Shown piece after piece: positions 1-11,975 of a stretch of DNA of 64,000 bases. Numbering within the stretch: the first letter of the stretch is position 1; each line of letters starts with the position of its first letter. The translations under genes were made by a program, and so were the position numbers. The notes beneath the pieces were generated by a model. It was not told where the DNA came from and searched no databases. It worked only from the letters and a program-made list of their open reading frames with translations. Source of the stretch: Mitsuaria sp. 7 (GTDB taxonomy: Bacteria; Pseudomonadota; Gammaproteobacteria; Burkholderiales; Burkholderiaceae_C); NCBI RefSeq assembly GCF_001653795.1, contig NZ_CP011514.1:4770727-4834726 (forward strand), read 5' to 3'.

Positions 1-1755
1 TCCCTGCAGGCGGATCTTGCCGGCGGCATGTGCGCCGGCGGCCGAGCGATAGCTGAAACTCAGCAGCGGCGCGGTGAACGCGAGCACGAGCTCCACCGTC
101 ATGCCGGGCGCGATGACCTGCTGGAACTTGAGGTTGTCGATGCCGGCGAAGTCCGCTTGACCGGCGCCCTGCCCTGCCGGCGGCAACGGCAGCCACTCGC
201 GCGCGAGCAGCATGACCCAGTCGAGTTGCGCAACGCCGGGAAGGATGGGGTGACCAGGGAAGTGGCCGTCGAACTGCGGCAAGGTCGCGTCGACGCTGAG
301 CCGCAACGTCACTTCATTCACCGAGCGCGACAGCAGACGCACACCCGGCCGACGCGGATCGAAGAGTCGCGTCAGCGCAGCGACCGTGACCTTGCCTTGC
401 GCGTTCACCGGCAGCTGCGAGAGGAAGCGCCAACGCCGGGGCAGCGCGATGCGCTCCAGGTGCGGCGCGAGCCGGTCGCGCAGCGCCTGCGCGAACGCTG
501 CCTTGCCGCGTGCGTCGTGCTCGGCCCAGCCGGCGTCATTGAGCTGCGCGGCGACCGCGAGCTGCTCGCGCACGCCAGGCTCGAGCACGAAGACGCGCAG
601 GTCCTCGATCCAGCCCGTATCTCGCAGCACCGTCTCGATCGTCTGCAGCGACACGCGCTTGCCTTCGATCTTCACGATGCGGTCGGCTCGACCCAGCAAC
701 TCGAAGCCATCCGCGGTGAGGCGCACGCGATCGGCACTCTCGAACCATTCGGCGGGATCGGGCAGGTGGCGCGAACGCAGGCGCAGCGTGCCGGACTCGT
801 CGGCCTGCCACTCGATGCCGGGCAGCGCGGTCCAGGTCGTCGGGGCGCCGGCATCGCGCTGGCGCCAGGCCACGCCGCCGGTCTCGCTGCTGCCGTAGAC
901 CTCCAGCGGCGCTTGGCCGAAGAGGCGGCGGCAATCGGGCACGGCTTCGTCAGGCAACGGGCCGCCTGACGAGAAGATCAGCGCCAGGTGGCCGTCCTCG
1001 ACCGTCATGGCGCTGTCCGCCGGCGGCAGGCGCTTCAGATGCGCCGGGCTGGCGATGACGGCGAAGCGTGGCCCGGCGCGCAGCGCGGCCAGCAAGGTCT
1101 CGATGTAGGGCAGACGCTCGGCGTGCAGCACGCGGCCGGCGGCGAGCGGCCACAACACGCGGTAGAGCAGGCCGTAGATGTGCTGGTGGGACACGAGACC
1201 CAGGATCTCGGCACCCGCCATGCGGGCGCCGAAAGCCTGCTCCAGTGCGTCGATCTCGGCGAAGAGCTCGCGCAGCCGCTTCGGGATCGCGCCGGGCTGG
1301 CCGGTGCTGCCGGAGGTGAAGATGACCAGCCGTTCCGCTTCGGCATCGAAGGGTTCGAACGCTCGGTCGTCAGGGTTCACAGCGGCCTCGATGCGAGGCA
1401 GCGCCGGGTCCGAGCCCGCGTTCGACGTCGCAGCCATCGAGGCGTCGCTCGCGAGTGCGCTCACGCGCCCGCGCAGCGCCTGCAGCGTTGCAGGCTGCAG
1501 ATCGCCGGGCAGCCACGCAGTGCCGCCGACCGCCCACAAGCCGAACAGCGCGGCGGCGAACTCGACGGTGTCTTCGAAGTGCAGTGCGACGTCCAGGGCG
1601 CCCGATGCGCCGCTCGCCGTGAAAGCCGCAGCCCAGCGGCGCGCCTGCAGGTGGAAGGCGGACTCGTCCAACAACACGCCCGCACGGCGGGCCACCGGTC
1701 GACCGGGGCGCGGAGGCGCGCTCATCAGCGCGCACAGGATCTTCAGCAAGCTCAT
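1..1755 (-). CDS. Acyl-AMP ligase fused to a hotdog (FabZ-like) dehydratase, 3' end outside window
   Basis: 585 codons are visible from ATG 1755 and the frame is still open at base 1, so the C-terminus is missing. Residues ~1-450 are an AMP-binding ligase: the P-loop-like stretch IFTSGSTGQP lies near residue 145 and YGSSETGG near 285. Residues ~465 onward are a second domain with FDGHFPGHPILPG near 493, the active-site region of FabZ/FabA-type hotdog dehydratases. In aryl polyene clusters these activities (the ApeH ligase that loads the starter acid onto an ACP, and the ApeI-type 3-hydroxyacyl-ACP dehydratase) are usually separate proteins, so this is a fusion. It starts 12 bases after the stop of the upstream membrane-protein gene and is the last visible gene of the operon. 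No clear ribosome site precedes the start. Family assignment is firm; the exact substrate is inferred. Confidence 0.85.
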   Translation of the reverse strand, partial: MSLLKILCALMSAPPRPGRPVARRAGVLLDESAFHLQARRWAAAFTASGASGALDVALHFEDTVEFAAALFGLWAVGGTAWLPGDLQPATLQALRGRVSALASDASMAATSNAGSDPALPRIEAAVNPDDRAFEPFDAEAERLVIFTSGSTGQPGAIPKRLRELFAEIDALEQAFGARMAGAEILGLVSHQHIYGLLYRVLWPLAAGRVLHAERLPYIETLLAALRAGPRFAVIASPAHLKRLPPADSAMTVEDGHLALIFSSGGPLPDEAVPDCRRLFGQAPLEVYGSSETGGVAWRQRDAGAPTTWTALPGIEWQADESGTLRLRSRHLPDPAEWFESADRVRLTADGFELLGRADRIVKIEGKRVSLQTIETVLRDTGWIEDLRVFVLEPGVREQLAVAAQLNDAGWAEHDARGKAAFAQALRDRLAPHLERIALPRRWRFLSQLPVNAQGKVTVAALTRLFDPRRPGVRLLSRSVNEVTLRLSVDATLPQFDGHFPGHPILPGVAQLDWVMLLAREWLPLPPAGQGAGQADFAGIDNLKFQQVIAPGMTVELVLAFTAPLLSFSYRSAAGAHAAGKIRLQG

Positions 1756-1767
1756 GGAGAAAGAGGG

Positions 1768-2325
1768 TCAGGCCTCGGCAACGTCGCGCCGGCGCACCCA
1801 CAGGCGCACCAGATACTCACCGCCCATCAGGAGTCCGATCAGCACATAGGACACCAGCCCGTTGTACAGGGCCCAGATCTTGTCGTCTGCCCACAGCGCG
1901 GTCGCCAGGGCAGTGCCGCCGTTCATCACGAAGAACCCGCACCAGACCTGGGTGACACGGCGCGTGTAGCGTTGGCCGCGTTCATCGAGGTCGGGCTCCG
2001 TCAACCGGGCCAGGCGTTCGACGATCGATGGACCGTGCCACAGGCTCACGCCGAACAACCCAAGCAGGCCGGCATTCACCAGCACCGGATAGAGCTTGAG
2101 CGGCAGGCTCTGGTTCATCAGCGCGGCCGCGCCGGCCAGCAGCGCGGCGCCGGCGGCGCTCCACCACCAGAGGCGCGCCTCCGCGCTGCCTCGCCGGGCG
2201 AGCGCGCGCAACGCGGCCAGCGCCGCCAGCAGCAGAGCGAGGTCGCGCGGCTGGGCATGCGCCAGTCCGAGATACACGAGCAGGGGGTAGGCCGCCGTCA
2301 GCAACCACAACACGGCGCGGGCCAT
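1768..2325 (-). CDS. COG4648-type membrane protein of aryl polyene clusters
   Basis: 185 residues with about five hydrophobic segments (roughly residues 4-20, 27-41, 51-68, 77-95 and a pair in 130-172) and short charged loops, ending in an Arg-rich tail. This matches the small uncharacterised membrane protein (COG4648) regularly found beside the ACPs and the acyl-AMP ligase of aryl polyene/fatty-acid-like clusters. It lies 14 bases downstream of an ACP gene and 12 bases upstream of the ligase, so it is in the same operon. No catalytic motif is visible and its function is not known. It may hold the synthase at the inner membrane, which is inference from context. Confidence 0.75.
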   Translation of the reverse strand: MARAVLWLLTAAYPLLVYLGLAHAQPRDLALLLAALAALRALARRGSAEARLWWWSAAGAALLAGAAALMNQSLPLKLYPVLVNAGLLGLFGVSLWHGPSIVERLARLTEPDLDERGQRYTRRVTQVWCGFFVMNGGTALATALWADDKIWALYNGLVSYVLIGLLMGGEYLVRLWVRRRDVAEA

Positions 2326-2339
2326 GGGGACTCCGGTCG

Positions 2340-2603
2340 TCAGGCGCCGGCCGTCTCCGGCGTCTTGATCAGACCCTGCAGCGCATCGACCACGTCCTGC
2401 AGCGTGCGCACGGCCTTGAAGGCCTCGGGCTGCAGCTTCTTGCCGACCATCGGCTTGAGCTTGACGATCAGGTCGACCGCATCGATCGAGTCGATGTCGA
2501 GGTCTTCGTAGAGGCGAGCCTCGGGGGTGATGCGATCGGCTTCGATGTCGAAGGTCTCGATCAGGATGTCGCGCAGGCGCGCGAAGATGTCTTCATTCGT
2601 CAT
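2340..2603 (-). CDS. Acyl carrier protein (aryl polyene type), second of two
   Basis: 87 residues, acidic, predicted four-helix ACP fold. The phosphopantetheine attachment motif is DLDIDSIDAVDL near residues 34-45, with the modified Ser in the DSI triplet. It would carry the growing polyene on a 4'-phosphopantetheine arm. It follows another ACP gene by 27 bases; two dissimilar ACPs side by side are a hallmark of aryl polyene clusters (ApeE/ApeF in Escherichia coli). The reverse strand just upstream of the start reads GGAGG, a good ribosome site. Which of the two ACPs carries starter or extender units cannot be told from sequence. Confidence 0.9.
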   Translation of the reverse strand: MTNEDIFARLRDILIETFDIEADRITPEARLYEDLDIDSIDAVDLIVKLKPMVGKKLQPEAFKAVRTLQDVVDALQGLIKTPETAGA

Positions 2604-2630
2604 GTCGTGGATCCTCCCTGACGGCTCGAA

Positions 2631-2912
2631 TCAGGCCGCGACCTTGCCGTGCTCCGCAACGAAGCGGGCCAGCGCGCGGATGCTGGCGAAATGCCGGCGC
2701 GTCTCTTCCGAGTCCGCCGCCATGCTCACGCCGTATTTCTTCTGCAGGGCCAGCCCGAGCTCCAGCGCGTCGATCGAGTCCAACCCCAGGCCGGTCACGA
2801 AGAGCGCGTCTTCCGCGTCGATCTGCTCCGGCGTCAGGTCCTCGAGATTCAAGGCCTCGATCAGCAGCAGTTTGATGTCACGTTCCAGCGCCTGCATGGC
2901 TCCCTCGTTCAT
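2631..2912 (-). CDS. Acyl carrier protein (aryl polyene type), first of two
   Basis: 93 residues, with the phosphopantetheine motif GLGLDSIDALEL near residues 41-52. The first 12 codons overlap the 3' end of the acyltransferase gene (2878-2912 shared), so the two are probably translationally coupled. An alternative start at the second ATG (MQALERD, 2897) would shorten it by five residues and still overlap. It is followed by a second, clearly different ACP. The role is the same as for its neighbour: acyl carriage during polyene chain extension by the ketosynthase/chain-length-factor pair, of which only the chain-length factor is in view here. Confidence 0.9.
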   Translation of the reverse strand: MNEGAMQALERDIKLLLIEALNLEDLTPEQIDAEDALFVTGLGLDSIDALELGLALQKKYGVSMAADSEETRRHFASIRALARFVAEHGKVAA

Positions 2913-3687
2913 TCGAAAAATAATGGTTCAGATGGTCCGTCAACCGTCTTGCCGCCAGGGCGGGTTCGCCGCCGCTGGCCGTCAGGAACGGCGCCACCGC
3001 AATGTCTTCACCCACGCAGATGTCGAAGTGCAGTCGCCGCGATGCCACCTGCCACCACGGCTGGCCCTTGGTCAGGCCCAGCGGGGTGCATCGGATGGTC
3101 ACCGGTGTGATGTCCTGGACGGCGCGCGTCGCGATCTGGGCGGCGCCGCGCTGCATGCGCAGCGGCTCGCCGGGCCGCGTGCGCGTACCTTCCGGGAAGA
3201 TGATCAGGTTGCCAGACGCCGCGAGGCTGTCCATACAGGATTGCAGCAGTTCAGCCCCGGAATTGTTGCAGATGTAGGCTGTTGACCGCACCGGGCCCCT
3301 GGTGAAGGGATTGCTCGCCAGCGTGGACTTCACCACGCAGTCTGCGTTTCGCACGAGGGCAATCAGGAACACGACGTCGATCAGCGTCGGATGGTTCGCC
3401 AGGATCAGCAGTCCGCCGCGATGCAGACGCTCGCGGTGACGGATGTCGAAGCCGATCAAACCCAGCACCCGCATCCAGCCGATGAACAAGCGGAATGTTC
3501 GATGGATGGACCCGCGGGCCAGGGCGATGCGATGGTCGCGGTCGCGGATGAACAGGTCCAGCGCCGGGAACCAGACCAGCCAGAGGATCAGTCCGCCGAT
3601 ACCGAAGCTCGCGAAGGCGATCGCGGTCGCGAGCACGCGCCAGGCGCGGCCGACGGTGCGGTCGAGGAAGTCGGGCAGCGGTCCCAT
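2878..3687 (-). CDS. Lysophospholipid acyltransferase family protein
   Basis: 269 residues. An N-terminal hydrophobic segment (residues ~17-40) anchors it to the inner membrane. The family motifs are in order: NHPTLID (HX4D catalytic motif, near residue 118), then the substrate-binding FPEGTRT near residue 189, as in PlsC-type 1-acylglycerol-3-phosphate acyltransferases. In aryl polyene loci this family is thought to transfer the polyene acyl chain onto a lipid carrier. It begins 9 bases after the chain-length-factor gene and overlaps the next ACP gene by 35 bases, so the genes form one tight operon. The exact acceptor is unknown. Confidence 0.88.
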   Translation of the reverse strand: MGPLPDFLDRTVGRAWRVLATAIAFASFGIGGLILWLVWFPALDLFIRDRDHRIALARGSIHRTFRLFIGWMRVLGLIGFDIRHRERLHRGGLLILANHPTLIDVVFLIALVRNADCVVKSTLASNPFTRGPVRSTAYICNNSGAELLQSCMDSLAASGNLIIFPEGTRTRPGEPLRMQRGAAQIATRAVQDITPVTIRCTPLGLTKGQPWWQVASRRLHFDICVGEDIAVAPFLTASGGEPALAARRLTDHLNHYFSNERGSHAGAGT

Positions 3688-3696
3688 GGCATCGGC

Positions 3697-4509
3697 TCAG
3701 GGCGTGCCGGCCGGACGGCGCGTCCAGCGCCAACCGCCGGGCTGACCGGCGATGAGGCGGTCCAGCGACGCAGGCTCCCCGGCACCGCCAGCCTTGTCCG
3801 CTTCTGCGAGCAGGGCCAGCACCGGCAGGCTGCCGCTCAGCCACGGCGACGGTGTCGACGCTGTCGTCAGCGTATCCGCGTTCATCGGCTCAAGCGTGAA
3901 CGACGGCGACACGGCGTCGGGCTGCGCAAGCACGCAGGCCCAGGCGATCAACGCGGGATCGGCGGTCGCGGGATCGATCTGTCCCAGCGCCGCATAGGCC
4001 TCGGGCAAGGGGGCGTCGACGTGCGCGACCAGCACCTGGGGGGCGCCGTCGGCCAGCAGGCCGAGTGCTTCCGCAAAGGCGGCTTCTGCGCTGTGTTCGC
4101 CACCGGCGACAGCGAGGTAGTTCTGCTTGTCCTGGCGCGCCATCGAATACAGCGCGCCCGAGGCGTTGTGCACCGACAGGCTGAAGTGCGTCGGCGACAG
4201 CGGCTCTCCGCCGGCGAGTTGCTGGAGCAGCGTCAGCGAACGGGCGATTTCGCCCCAGCGCGACGCGAAGATCACCGGCATCGTGCCGGCGCCCTCTTCC
4301 GGCGTGCCTTGCGCCCACCAGGCAGCCTGCAGCGCGGCGCGGCCCAGCGGGTCGATGCGGCGGCGCATCATCGCCGGCACTTCGGCCAGGGGCGGCTGCC
4401 CCTCCCCCGCGATCGGCGTGGGCGAGGCGAGCCATGCGCGCCAAGCGTCCCGGGAATCGAGACCCGGCGCCCAGGCGGCCCAACGAACGACGCGGAAGCG
4501 GTGATTCAT
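3697..4509 (-). CDS. Beta-ketoacyl synthase chain-length factor (ApeC-like)
   Basis: 270 residues, about two thirds of a full ketosynthase, matching the short 'beta-ketoacyl synthase-like, N-terminal' family (Pfam Ketoacyl-synt_2) that acts as the chain-length factor partner in aryl polyene synthases. Recognisable parts are the thiolase-fold stretch RWGEIARSLTLLQQLA near residue 86 and the FSLSVHNASGALYSMA segment near 113, where a true ketosynthase would have its later active-site region. The start at 4509 (MNHRFRVVRW) is only 11 bases from the F-ATPase terminator stem and has no Shine-Dalgarno sequence, only a pyrimidine run. It is the first gene of the leftward operon. Confidence 0.82.
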   Translation of the reverse strand: MNHRFRVVRWAAWAPGLDSRDAWRAWLASPTPIAGEGQPPLAEVPAMMRRRIDPLGRAALQAAWWAQGTPEEGAGTMPVIFASRWGEIARSLTLLQQLAGGEPLSPTHFSLSVHNASGALYSMARQDKQNYLAVAGGEHSAEAAFAEALGLLADGAPQVLVAHVDAPLPEAYAALGQIDPATADPALIAWACVLAQPDAVSPSFTLEPMNADTLTTASTPSPWLSGSLPVLALLAEADKAGGAGEPASLDRLIAGQPGGWRWTRRPAGTP

Positions 4510-4510
4510 G

Positions 4511-4545
4511 ATGAAGAAAGCCCGCCTCGTTGTCGCGAGGCGGGC
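4511..4545 (-). terminator. Rho-independent terminator of the atp operon
   Basis: A perfect 10-bp stem (GCCCGCCTCG at 4520-4529 pairs with 4536-4545, 6-base loop) is followed on the minus strand by TTTCTTCAT. It lies 25 bases past the atpC stop. The T-tract runs straight into the ATG of the chain-length-factor gene at 4509. Confidence 0.85.
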
Positions 4546-4570
4546 TGCTCGGCTGAAGGCCGGAGGGGGC

Positions 4571-4987
4571 TCAGCGCTTGGCGCGGAACTTCCGCAGCGC
4601 CGCGATCTGCGCGGCCATCGCGGCGAACTCGCTTTGCGCCTTGGCGAAGTCGATGTCGCTCTTGGCGTTCTTCATCGCTTCCTCGGCGGCCTGCTTCGCG
4701 GCCTGGGCACGGGCCTCGTCGAGGTCCTTGCCGCGGATCGCGGTGTCGGCCAGCACGGTCACGACGCCCGGCTGAACTTCCAGCAGGCCGCCGGCGACGA
4801 AGACGAACTCTTCATCGCCGTTGGGACGCTGGATGCGCACGGCGCCAGGCTTGATGCGGGTGATCAGCGGGGTGTGCTTGGGCAGGATGCCCAGCTCGCC
4901 GCCTTCGCCCGGCAGCGCCACGAATTTCGCCTCGCCCGAGAAGATCTGCTCTTCCGCCGAGACCACGTTCACGTGGAGGGTTGCCAT
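4571..4987 (-). CDS. atpC: F-ATPase epsilon subunit
   Basis: 138 residues, the usual length. It has the N-terminal beta-sandwich ([20 protein letters not shown]), the central [17 protein letters not shown] signature, and a C-terminal helical hairpin rich in Ala/Lys ([20 protein letters not shown]). It is part of the F1 central stalk, contacting gamma and the c-ring and inhibiting ATP hydrolysis. Last gene of the operon, 81 bases after atpD and followed by a clear terminator. Confidence 0.98.
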   Translation of the reverse strand: MATLHVNVVSAEEQIFSGEAKFVALPGEGGELGILPKHTPLITRIKPGAVRIQRPNGDEEFVFVAGGLLEVQPGVVTVLADTAIRGKDLDEARAQAAKQAAEEAMKNAKSDIDFAKAQSEFAAMAAQIAALRKFRAKR

Positions 4988-5068
4988 TGCGTTTCCTTGA
5001 TCGAAAGGTAAGAAGTCCGTTCAGCTCATCGACGGTGGGCCGGTCAGGACCGCACCGTCGAACGGGCT

Positions 5069-6493
<1,425 letters not shown>

Positions 6494-6529
6494 TCAATTC
6501 AAATCTGTTGCCTGCGATCGATCGCGAGA

Positions 6530-7405
6530 TCAACCGCTGATGGCGGCCGCGCCGCTGACGATTTCCGACAGTTCCTTCGTGATCGCGGCCTGGCGGGTCT
6601 TGTTGTAGACCAGCTTCAGCTCACCGATCAGCGTTCCGGCGTTGTCGGTCGCGGCCTTCATGGCCACCATGCGCGCCGATTGCTCGGACGCCATGTTCTC
6701 GGCCACGGCCTGATAGACCAGGGCTTCGGTGTAGCGCACCAGCAGCTCGTTGATCACGGTCGGGGCATCGGGTTCGTACAGGTAGTCCCATGCGTGACCC
6801 GCGGCATCCGTCTCCAGCGACTCGGCCGTCAGCGGCAGCAGCTGCTGCACCACCGGCTCCTGCTTCATCGTGTTGACGAAGCGCGTGTAGCAGAGATAGA
6901 CCGCCGACAACTTGCCGTCCGCATACGCGTCCAGCAGCGTCTTGACCGGGCCGACCAGCTTCTCGAGCTGGGGGCTGTCGCCGAGCTGCGTCGCGTGCGC
7001 GACGACCTTGGCGCCGATCCGGTTCATGAAACCCAGACCCTTGTTGCCGATCGCCACCACTTCGGACTTCTGACCCGCCGCTTCGACTTCCTTGAGCTTG
7101 GTCGTCGTCGCGCGAAGCAGGTTGGTGTTCAGACCACCGCACAGACCCTTGTCCGTCGTGACCACCACGAAGCCCACCGACTTGGCGTCCGGGTTCGCCA
7201 CCATGAACGGGTGACGGTACTCGGGGTTGGCCTTCGACAGATTGGCGGCGATGTTGCCGACCTTCTCCGCGTACGGACGGGCCGCGCGCATCCGATCCTG
7301 CGCCTTGCGCATTTTCGAAGCCGCGACCATCTCCATGGCCTTGGTGATCTTCTTGGTGTTCTCGACCGACTTGATCTTGCCGCGAATTTCCTTGCCTGCT
7401 GCCAT
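6530..7405 (-). CDS. atpG: F-ATPase gamma subunit
   Basis: 291 residues. It has the N-terminal coiled-coil helix ([20 protein letters not shown]), the mid-protein [11 protein letters not shown], and the C-terminal helix with [15 protein letters not shown] and [14 protein letters not shown], which are the family signature positions. It is the rotating shaft of F1. Adjacent to atpA (58 bases) and atpD (48 bases) in one operon. Full length, no irregularities. Confidence 0.99.
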   Translation of the reverse strand: MAAGKEIRGKIKSVENTKKITKAMEMVAASKMRKAQDRMRAARPYAEKVGNIAANLSKANPEYRHPFMVANPDAKSVGFVVVTTDKGLCGGLNTNLLRATTTKLKEVEAAGQKSEVVAIGNKGLGFMNRIGAKVVAHATQLGDSPQLEKLVGPVKTLLDAYADGKLSAVYLCYTRFVNTMKQEPVVQQLLPLTAESLETDAAGHAWDYLYEPDAPTVINELLVRYTEALVYQAVAENMASEQSARMVAMKAATDNAGTLIGELKLVYNKTRQAAITKELSEIVSGAAAISG

Positions 7406-7463
7406 GATTTCTCCTGTGAGGGCCGGGTCTTGCCTGACGTCAGCGAGACCCGGTCATGGTTGC

Positions 7464-9017
<1,554 letters not shown>

Positions 9018-9092
9018 TGCTTGCTCCCAGCGGCATCCCGCCGAAGCGGGACACCAGGGTGAATCGGGGGGATCTCAGGCAGTCGGGCCGAA

Positions 9093-9114
9093 GCCTGAAG
9101 CCGAGGCTTCAGGC
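9093..9114 (-). other. Intercistronic hairpin between atpH and atpA
   Basis: A perfect 10-bp inverted repeat (GCCTGAAGCC at 9093-9102, GGCTTCAGGC at 9105-9114) has only two unpaired central bases. Its arm covers the atpH stop codon (9109-9111). No T-tract follows on the minus strand, so it is more likely an RNA-stability or processing element than a terminator. The function is inferred. Confidence 0.6.
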
Positions 9115-9642
9115 AGTCAGCGCCACTTTCATGCGTTCCAGACGGGCCTTCACCGAGGTGTCCAGCACCTCGTCGCCGACCACCACACGGATACCGCCGA
9201 TCAGGCCAGGCTCCAGCTCAACCTGCGCTTGCAGCTTGCGGCCGAAGCGCTTCTCCAACGACGCGACCACGTCGGCCAGCTGGGCCGGCTCGATCGGGAA
9301 CGCGCTGAAGATGTGCGCATCGGACACGCCGGAAGCGGCGTTGGCCAGTTCGTGGAACTGCTGGACCATCGCCGGCAGCGCCGACAGGCGGCCGTTGGCG
9401 ATCACCTCGCGCAGGAAGTTCTGAACGCCGGGCACCAGCGACTGGCCGCTCGCCGCGGACACCACCTGGAACACCTGGTCGGTGGTCACTTTCGGGTCTT
9501 CGGCGAACTGGCGCAGTTGGCTGTCGCCGGCGACGAGCGCCAGCGCGGCGAGCTGCTCGTTCCAGGTCTTGAGGTCCTGGGAGGACGCGACCTGGAACAG
9601 CGCTTCGGCGTAGGGACGGGCAATGGTTGCGAGTTCAGCCAT
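9109..9642 (-). CDS. atpH: F-ATPase delta subunit
   Basis: 177 residues, matching the usual ~178. The N-terminal helical domain begins [18 protein letters not shown], and the C-terminal signature [20 protein letters not shown], typical of the family, lies near residue 140. It links the peripheral stalk (AtpF) to the top of F1. It follows atpF after two bases. The stop codon sits inside a 22-base hairpin. Confidence 0.98.
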   Translation of the reverse strand: MAELATIARPYAEALFQVASSQDLKTWNEQLAALALVAGDSQLRQFAEDPKVTTDQVFQVVSAASGQSLVPGVQNFLREVIANGRLSALPAMVQQFHELANAASGVSDAHIFSAFPIEPAQLADVVASLEKRFGRKLQAQVELEPGLIGGIRVVVGDEVLDTSVKARLERMKVALTA

Positions 9643-9644
9643 GA

Positions 9645-10115
9645 TTACAGCTCCGTCTTGAGACGGTTCAGCAATTCGGCGTGCACGCCGGCGTTGACCT
9701 CGCGCTGCAGGATCTGCTCGGCGCCCTTGACGGCCAGCGCGGCGACCTGCTCGCGCAGGGCCTCGCGGGCGCGCACCGACTGCTGCTCGGCTTCAGCCTT
9801 CGCAGCGGCGATGATCTTGGCGCCTTCGTCGTCCGCACGCTTCTTCGCTTCGTCCACGATCGCGGCGCCGCGCTTTTCAGCGTCGGACAGCAGCTTGGTG
9901 GTTTCGTTGCGGGTCTGCGCCAGTTGCTCGTCGACCTTCTTGTTGGCGTTGGCCAGTTCGGCCTTGGCCTGGTCGGCGGCGGTGAGGCCGGCACGGATCT
10001 TCTCCGCGCGCTCGTCCAGTGCCTTCACGATCGGTGGCCAGATGAACTTCATCGTGACGAACACGAGAAGCGCAAACGGGATCCACTGGATGAAGAGGCT
10101 AGCGTTGATATTCAC
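9645..10115 (-). CDS. atpF: F-ATPase b subunit
   Basis: 156 residues. One N-terminal membrane helix ([20 protein letters not shown]) is followed by a long Ala/Glu/Lys-rich coiled coil, as expected for the peripheral stalk. It dimerises and holds alpha3beta3 against the a-subunit. Two bases separate it from atpH and 38 from atpE. Ordinary length and composition. Confidence 0.98.
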   Translation of the reverse strand: MNINASLFIQWIPFALLVFVTMKFIWPPIVKALDERAEKIRAGLTAADQAKAELANANKKVDEQLAQTRNETTKLLSDAEKRGAAIVDEAKKRADDEGAKIIAAAKAEAEQQSVRAREALREQVAALAVKGAEQILQREVNAGVHAELLNRLKTEL

Positions 10116-10153
10116 GGCACGATCCTTTCAGTCGTGAAAGGGTTCGGGCTCTA

Positions 10154-10441
<288 letters not shown>

Positions 10442-10502
10442 TTAGATAAAGAGAAAGGGAAAAGGAATCGAGAAATCGCAGGGATCGAGCTGTCCGTCCG
10501 GA

Positions 10503-11372
10503 TCAGTGCGCGTCGTGCGCCTGGCCCAGGTAGATCAGCGTCAGCATCATGAAGATGAAGGCCTGCAGCGTGATCACAAGGATGTGGAACAGCGTCCAGA
10601 CCGTGCCGGCGAGGACGTGGCCGATGGCCAGGCCGATGCCGGTTCCGGTCAGGGCCCAGCCGCCACCCATCAGGGCGATCAGCATGAACACCAGTTCGCC
10701 GGCAAACATGTTGCCGAACAGTCGCATGCCATGAGAGACCGTCTTGGCGACGAACTCGATGATCTGCATGAGGAAGTTGAACGGCCACAGCAGGAAGTGG
10801 TCGCCGAACGGTGCGGCGATCAGTTCGTGGCCCCAGCCGCCCAGACCCTTGATCTTGACGCTGTAGAAGAACACCAGCGCCAGGACGAAGGTCGACAGGC
10901 TCAGCGTGGTCGACAGGTCGGCGGTCGGCACGACGCGCTGGTAGGCGTGGTGCGCGTCATGGGCGACGTAGTTGGTGAACAGCGTCGGCAGCCAGTCCAC
11001 CGGCAGCATGTCCATGAAGTTCATGAAGAAGATCCACACGAACACGGTCAGGGCCACGGGGCCGATGACCCGGCGGCTCTTCTCGTTGTGGATCACCGAC
11101 TTGGCCTGGTTGTCCACCAGTTCGACCAGCATCTCGATGGCCGCCTGGAAGCGGCCCGGCACGCCGGCATGAGCCTTGCGTGCGACACGCCAGAGGAGGA
11201 ACACGGCGATCAGGCCGAGGACCGTCGAATAGATCAGCGAATCGAAGTTGAAGACGCTGAAGTCGACGATGCCCGTCTGCTTCACATCTTCGAAGGCGAA
11301 ATTCTTCTGCCAATGCTGCAAATGGTGGGTGATGTATTCACCCGAAGTCGGCGCGTGCCCTTCTGCTGCCAT
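10503..11372 (-). CDS. atpB: F-ATPase a subunit
   Basis: 289 residues, typical of the longer betaproteobacterial form. It has several membrane helices and the conserved half-channel segment RLFGNMFAGELVFMLI near residue 215, with the essential Arg, plus a second channel helix near AIGHVLAGTVWTLFHILVI. It carries protons between the membrane faces and the c-ring. It follows atpI by 17 bases and precedes atpE by 79 bases. Confidence 0.98.
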   Translation of the reverse strand: MAAEGHAPTSGEYITHHLQHWQKNFAFEDVKQTGIVDFSVFNFDSLIYSTVLGLIAVFLLWRVARKAHAGVPGRFQAAIEMLVELVDNQAKSVIHNEKSRRVIGPVALTVFVWIFFMNFMDMLPVDWLPTLFTNYVAHDAHHAYQRVVPTADLSTTLSLSTFVLALVFFYSVKIKGLGGWGHELIAAPFGDHFLLWPFNFLMQIIEFVAKTVSHGMRLFGNMFAGELVFMLIALMGGGWALTGTGIGLAIGHVLAGTVWTLFHILVITLQAFIFMMLTLIYLGQAHDAH

Positions 11373-11389
11373 GGTGGTTGTTTCCGTCT

Positions 11390-11944
11390 CTATTTTCTGA
11401 TTCGACCCCGCCTAAGCAGGGCCAGCCAATTTGCCTTCAGGGTCACGACGAGGGTCGAGAGCATTGCCGCCCAACTCAACGATGCGAAACCCACGGCGAC
11501 CGCCACCAGGATGGCGACCGCCAGAATGATCTTCACCAGCTCCCAGACCGCGAACGTGAGCATCGGAGTGCCCGCGTCCCTGGCTGATCGCCGCGTCATG
11601 CCCCACGCCATCAGGGCGTTCGGCACGACGACCGAGACGGCACCGAACAGCGCCGACCAGGTTTTGTCGGCTTGCAGGGACAGCAGCCCCCACAGCGCGA
11701 CCATGATGGCGCCCGCCGCCGCCTGCCAGGTCAACAACGACCAGACCGACATCGCCGGGAGCCGGGCCCGCAAGTCCTGCGCTTCTTCTCGCGTCAGGGG
11801 CTTGAAAGCCGGTTCGCCACCCGCATTTCCTTCTGTTCCATCGTCCCAGGCATCCTGGCTGGCGGTGCCGCGGTCGTTCGTCGGAACGGGCCGGGGCGGC
11901 GCTGCGGGCGACGCAACGGGTGCGTGCGCTGGATGGGGATTCAC
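11390..11944 (-). CDS. atpI: F-ATPase assembly/i subunit (AtpI)
   Basis: 184 residues from GTG 11944. An N-terminal Pro/Ala-rich, probably disordered, region of ~55 residues is followed by FKPLTREEAQDLRARLP and four hydrophobic segments (from SVWSLLTWQ onward), as in AtpI proteins that help assemble the c-ring. The frame is open further upstream to 12028, but a perfect TATAAT box (11976-11981, minus strand) lies within that stretch, so the start must be downstream. GTG 11944 is the first usable start after it. An ATG at the SVWSLL segment would be too short. First gene of the operon. Confidence 0.8.
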   Translation of the reverse strand: MNPHPAHAPVASPAAPPRPVPTNDRGTASQDAWDDGTEGNAGGEPAFKPLTREEAQDLRARLPAMSVWSLLTWQAAAGAIMVALWGLLSLQADKTWSALFGAVSVVVPNALMAWGMTRRSARDAGTPMLTFAVWELVKIILAVAILVAVAVGFASLSWAAMLSTLVVTLKANWLALLRRGRIRK

Positions 11945-11975
11945 GGCGTCAGGGGGCGAGCTGCAAAACCACGGG

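Noticed and set aside
28-969. Long plus-strand open frames in the acyl-AMP ligase region
   Set aside because: They are shadows of the minus-strand gene: codon composition is Arg/Ala/Gln-rich without any domain.
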